Shown: positions 60,698 to 64,000 of the stretch, one piece after another
Numbering within the stretch: position 1 is the stretch's first letter
Layout of the letters: every line of letters begins with the position of its first letter
Assembly (NCBI RefSeq): GCF_002914585.1
Contig: NZ_PDDM01000001.1
Span: 248,001-312,000, forward strand
DNA length: 64,000 nucleotides
Reading direction: 5' to 3'
Origin: Pseudanabaena sp. BC1403
Lineage (GTDB): Bacteria; Cyanobacteriota; Cyanobacteriia; Pseudanabaenales; Pseudanabaenaceae
Translations under genes and position numbers: made by a program
The notes under the pieces: generated by a model
What the model was told of the DNA's origin: nothing
The model's database searches: none
The model's input: the letters and a program-made list of their open reading frames with translations, nothing else

Positions 60698-61621
60698 ATG
60701 ATTTATCAAGTATTTCAATTCATGCGATCACTAAGAAATTGGGTGATTATCCTTATAGTCGCTATATTTACTGTTTCCTGTACTCCTACAGTTCCTTTTC
60801 AATCTCCATCTCCACCTGCTGTTAATAGTTCCCAAGCAAAATCTCCCGAAGTTAATCCAGCTAAAGCTTCTAAGGTCGTAGCATTGACTTCGCTTTCAGC
60901 AGATATTATCTATCGATTAGATAAGACTAAATTAGTGGGCATCCCTGGGAGTCGCTTACTCAGAGAGAATGCCGAGATGTCTAAGCTACCTCAAGTTAGC
61001 GAAGGACAAACGCCTCCGAATTTAGAGAAAATCATTGCCCTCAAGCCTGATTTAGTAATCGGCGCAACGGGTTTTCATGATCAAGTTCTTGCTAAGTTGA
61101 AGGAGCTAGGCATTAAGACGATGACCTCTAGCATTACCAGTTGGCAATCATTAGAGGAATTAACCGTTGCGATCGCTACCGAAATCCAAGCCGATCCCAC
61201 AGCCCTAATTAAGTCCTATCAAACTCTCATCTCGACTAAAGCCACTAAACCAGAATCAACGCTCGTCTTAGTAAGTGCTCAACCAATTCTTGCGCCGAAT
61301 AAAAATAGTTGGGCAGGAGATTTACTGACTAAGTTCCAAATTGAAAATGCGGCGGCTGAACTGCAAGGTCAAAGCCCTCAAAGAGGCTATATCACTCTCT
61401 CTGCTGAGAAAATCTTGGAGACAAATCCCAAAGTGTTGATTTTGGTCGATTTTGGGGATGGTGCAATCAATAAGCTCAAGGAAGCCCCCTTCTGGAATAA
61501 GCTCGATGCTGTCAAGGGCGATCGCGTCTATACACTTGGTTACTACGGTTTAGTAAACCCTGGCAGTCTTGATGCGATCGCTAAGGCATGTAAACAACTG
61601 CAAGCAATCATCAGCACTTAG
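60698..61621 (+). CDS. Periplasmic binding lipoprotein (iron-siderophore/B12 type)
   Basis: A 307-residue protein (ATG 60722 is an alternative start). Lipoprotein signal with VSC near 27, Pro/Ser linker, then a TroA/BtuF-like fold: KVVALTSLSADIIYRLDKTKLVGIPG, PNLEKIIALKPDLVIGATGF, GDLLTKFQIENAAAE and PFWNKLDAVKGDRVYTL. It would deliver iron chelate or cobalamin to the FecCD/FecE importer 5 kb upstream. Its stop overlaps the end of the convergent sensor kinase gene by four bases. Confidence 0.88.
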   Translation: MIYQVFQFMRSLRNWVIILIVAIFTVSCTPTVPFQSPSPPAVNSSQAKSPEVNPAKASKVVALTSLSADIIYRLDKTKLVGIPGSRLLRENAEMSKLPQVSEGQTPPNLEKIIALKPDLVIGATGFHDQVLAKLKELGIKTMTSSITSWQSLEELTVAIATEIQADPTALIKSYQTLISTKATKPESTLVLVSAQPILAPNKNSWAGDLLTKFQIENAAAELQGQSPQRGYITLSAEKILETNPKVLILVDFGDGAINKLKEAPFWNKLDAVKGDRVYTLGYYGLVNPGSLDAIAKACKQLQAIIST

Positions 61622-64000
61622 ACAGTCTCACTAACTTGTTGTCGAATGGGAATCTGAATCAAGAATTCAGCTCCTTGCCCGAGCACAGAAACACACTTGA
61701 GATGTCCCCGATGCTTTTCTGTGATGATTTGATAACTAATGGACATCCCCATCCCAGTTCCCTTTCCGACAGCCTTAGTAGTAAAGAACGGATCAAAAAT
61801 CCGTTGTTGAATTTGTTCAGGAATTCCGATTCCATTATCAGCGATCGCAATTTCTACAAACTCATTATCTAACAGTGATGTACGAATCGTAATTTGCCCT
61901 GATTTAGATTGTTTTTGGGCATAGTTTTTTTCATCCCCAGTCTTTTTGAGTGCATTTTCTTCAAGCGCATCGAGAGCATTTGACAAAATATTCATCACCA
62001 CTTGATTTAGTTGCCCTGGGTAACATTCAATTTCGGGTAGAACACTGTAGTCTTTAATGATCTTAATCTCTAGGACATCGGCTTTTGCTTTGAGCCGATG
62101 CCCCAAAATCAAGAGAGTACTATCAATCCCTTCGTGAATATCAACGGCTTTAAAATCAGCTTCATCAAGGCGAGAGAAGTTGCGTAATGACAACACGATC
62201 TTGCGAATGCGATCGGTGCCGATTTTCATCGAATTCAGAGTTTTGGGAAGATCTTCCTGCAAAAATTCTAAATCAATATCCTCCACCATGGCTTGAATCT
62301 CAGGCGATGTATTCGGGTTTTGCTGCTGATAAAGTTGAATCAGATTCATTAAATCCTGAATGTAATCGACTACATGACTCAGATTGCCGTGGATAAAATT
62401 GACAGGATTATTGATCTCATGGGCAACCCCAGCTACCATCTCTCCCAAACTTGACATTTTTTCAGCCTGCACAAGTTTCGTTTGAGCCTGTTGCAAATCC
62501 ATCAATGTCAGTTCAACCTGTTCTCTAGACTCAGTGATAGCCGCTATTTGAGGCAAGCTCGTCCAACAGGCGATCGCCACTGCTACAAACGCCACCGTCA
62601 CTAATAAAATGCTAAACAACGCCACATGTTGCCCCTCAGTCCCCTGAGCTAAACCTGCCCGCATCCACCAACCAATACTCAACGCACTGCACACCAATCC
62701 AATTAAGATCATCACCTGAAAAACCAACCAATCTGCCTTGACGTTCTGGGGGCGTTGGCGATAACGTTGCATCCAGCCATCGGGATGGAACAGAGGCAAT
62801 TTCAGGCGCGGTAATTGAGTAGCAACCATTCCAATTAACCAAGGGAGCAGTAAGCCAATCCCCAAGTCTTGCCAACCCCAAGCTAAACCACCTACGACCA
62901 AAACAACCGCTTCAAGACCCAAAAAGCCTAATGACCACAATTGCCATCGAGTTTCTTCTCGCCTCCGACTGATCCACTCACCCAAATGAATTGCCATCAT
63001 CGAGGTCAGATAGCCAGTACCAGTTACCATCACAACCCGTGCGACATCGCCCCACACCAAACAAATTAGACTCAGTACGAGAGTAAAAATCAAACTGGGC
63101 TCAATAACGCCCCGACGAGATAGAACCGCAAAAACGGGCGGTAAGTAACCATCTTTGGCTAACTGATACAAAATTCGAGGACAGTTGGATACAGCCGTTG
63201 AAGAGCTAAGTAGACATCCTGACGTAATCAGAAAGGTGACAAGGAGGGGGGCGAATGCACCCCAAAATGGTGTGGTTGCGGCGGCTAGATTGAGATAGGC
63301 GCTATCCCCTAAATCTGGACTTGTAGCTAACCGCATTAAAACCCATGAGCCACCGAGATAGACGATCGGAATCATGCCAGCCGTCACCTGCAAGCACCTT
63401 AGAGTAAAATTGGGTTGGCGGCTATCAGCTACAAATGAAGAGGCTGTTTCGCAGCCATAAACCGCATAGACAGCGATGAAAAACCATTTCATCCAATCGA
63501 TCAAAGAAATACCTACTCCGAAATCAGGCAGTATCCCAGGGCTAGTGGGAGCAAAACTCAACCAACCAATACCTTGTAGACAAAATGTGAGAATAAACCC
63601 GATCGCGGGAAACACAAAGAAATAGTGCAGAATACCTAAGGTACGAGTTCCACTAAAGGCGACGATGAAGGGCAGGACTGTAAACCCGATCCTGAGAAGA
63701 GTTGCTGGACAGGTAATGCCCAGTGGAGTCAGATTTGCCTTGATTAAATCGGTCAGAATAATCGCATTCATAGGCGGAACCGATACCCAACCCAGCAGAT
63801 AGCCGATTGCCCCATAGCGAGCCAAGTGTGGGAATTTGTGAAGCAAGCGAGTCATATAGTTGGGAGTGCCACCAGCAACATCAGGGAAATAGCTCCCTAA
63901 ACGCTTAACTTGGAGATTGAGCATCATACCAACGATGGTTCCCGGCAACCACACCCAGATCGCCTGTGGTCCCAGAGCCGCATGCATGGCTGGAGCCGTC
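61618..64000 (-). CDS. APC permease-histidine kinase fusion, 5' end outside window
   Basis: At least 793 residues; the frame stays open past the ATG at 63987 to the window edge (TAPA before MHAALGPQAIW), so the start is outside. The N-terminal about 480 residues form an amino acid/polyamine (APC) permease with about 12 helices (GGTPNYMTRL, FFIAVYAVYGCETASSFV, LYQLAKDGYLPPVFA). Then a coiled linker and kinase: H-box AHEINNP, N-box NQVVMNILSNALDALEEN, G1 ADNGIGIP, F FDPFFTT, G2 GKGTGMGMSIS. It lacks a receiver domain. It resembles CbrA in layout, which however has an SLC5 transporter. Confidence 0.9.
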   Translation of the reverse strand, partial: TAPAMHAALGPQAIWVWLPGTIVGMMLNLQVKRLGSYFPDVAGGTPNYMTRLLHKFPHLARYGAIGYLLGWVSVPPMNAIILTDLIKANLTPLGITCPATLLRIGFTVLPFIVAFSGTRTLGILHYFFVFPAIGFILTFCLQGIGWLSFAPTSPGILPDFGVGISLIDWMKWFFIAVYAVYGCETASSFVADSRQPNFTLRCLQVTAGMIPIVYLGGSWVLMRLATSPDLGDSAYLNLAAATTPFWGAFAPLLVTFLITSGCLLSSSTAVSNCPRILYQLAKDGYLPPVFAVLSRRGVIEPSLIFTLVLSLICLVWGDVARVVMVTGTGYLTSMMAIHLGEWISRRREETRWQLWSLGFLGLEAVVLVVGGLAWGWQDLGIGLLLPWLIGMVATQLPRLKLPLFHPDGWMQRYRQRPQNVKADWLVFQVMILIGLVCSALSIGWWMRAGLAQGTEGQHVALFSILLVTVAFVAVAIACWTSLPQIAAITESREQVELTLMDLQQAQTKLVQAEKMSSLGEMVAGVAHEINNPVNFIHGNLSHVVDYIQDLMNLIQLYQQQNPNTSPEIQAMVEDIDLEFLQEDLPKTLNSMKIGTDRIRKIVLSLRNFSRLDEADFKAVDIHEGIDSTLLILGHRLKAKADVLEIKIIKDYSVLPEIECYPGQLNQVVMNILSNALDALEENALKKTGDEKNYAQKQSKSGQITIRTSLLDNEFVEIAIADNGIGIPEQIQQRIFDPFFTTKAVGKGTGMGMSISYQIITEKHRGHLKCVSVLGQGAEFLIQIPIRQQVSETV

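Overview
This looks like a cyanobacterial chromosome segment, probably from a Pseudanabaena-like filamentous or unicellular lineage. The lineage is inferred. What I see is a very high density of the HIP1 octamer GCGATCGC in most genes, the chlorophyll genes chlH and isiA, a Ycf37-type photosystem I assembly factor, Tic20 homologues, pentapeptide repeats and a GUN4 domain. No rRNA and no CRISPR array are present.

Layout. 1-2.8 kb is the end of an integrated element: a 5'-truncated plasmid/phage-type primase-helicase and a small HTH protein, bounded by the 3' half of a tRNA-Thr gene (probable att remnant). 2.9-16.2 kb is mostly housekeeping: NurA-type nuclease, pentapeptide membrane protein, cobyrinate a,c-diamide synthase, MnmA, Ycf37, tRNA-Arg(TCT), an RlmL-type RNA methylase, Ddl with a translationally overlapping HigA-like protein, and a NitT/TauT-type ABC transporter operon. 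16.6-21.7 kb is accessory: a DUF4157 (eCIS-core-domain) protein, then toxin-antitoxin (TA) modules separated by three blocks of a ~53-bp HIP1-rich tandem repeat, a decayed chlH fragment, a HEPN-like protein and a DUF433/DUF5615 pair. 21.7-30 kb carries chlH, two Tic20 genes, prmC and serA. 30.3-37.8 kb is the most unusual block: three dynamin-like GTPases, one a Ser/Thr kinase-dynamin-GUN4 fusion, plus a zinc-ribbon partner. 38-44 kb holds a CHRD protein, a TauE exporter, an alpha/beta hydrolase and carB. 44.4-48.2 kb is a second TA cluster, with paralogous antitoxins and direct repeats at module edges, and a possible nuclease. 49.4-51.3 kb has thiO and a methyltransferase. 51.5-61.6 kb is an iron-stress region: isiA, a Crp-like regulator, isiB, FecCD/FecE transporter, TonB receptor and binding lipoprotein. 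The window ends inside an APC permease-histidine kinase fusion.

A second theme is intergenic. Almost every gene junction holds a long, nearly perfect palindrome. Their arms are locus-specific, but the tips recur as GCGAAGC, GCAAAGC or GCTAAGC. Several small non-autonomous elements (two copies of a ~140-bp MITE, one with 7-8 bp target duplication, two other inverted-repeat elements) sit in stop codons, in a terminator palindrome or inside another repeat.

No search could be run. Family names rest on motif recognition and starts on ribosome-site and family-length arguments.
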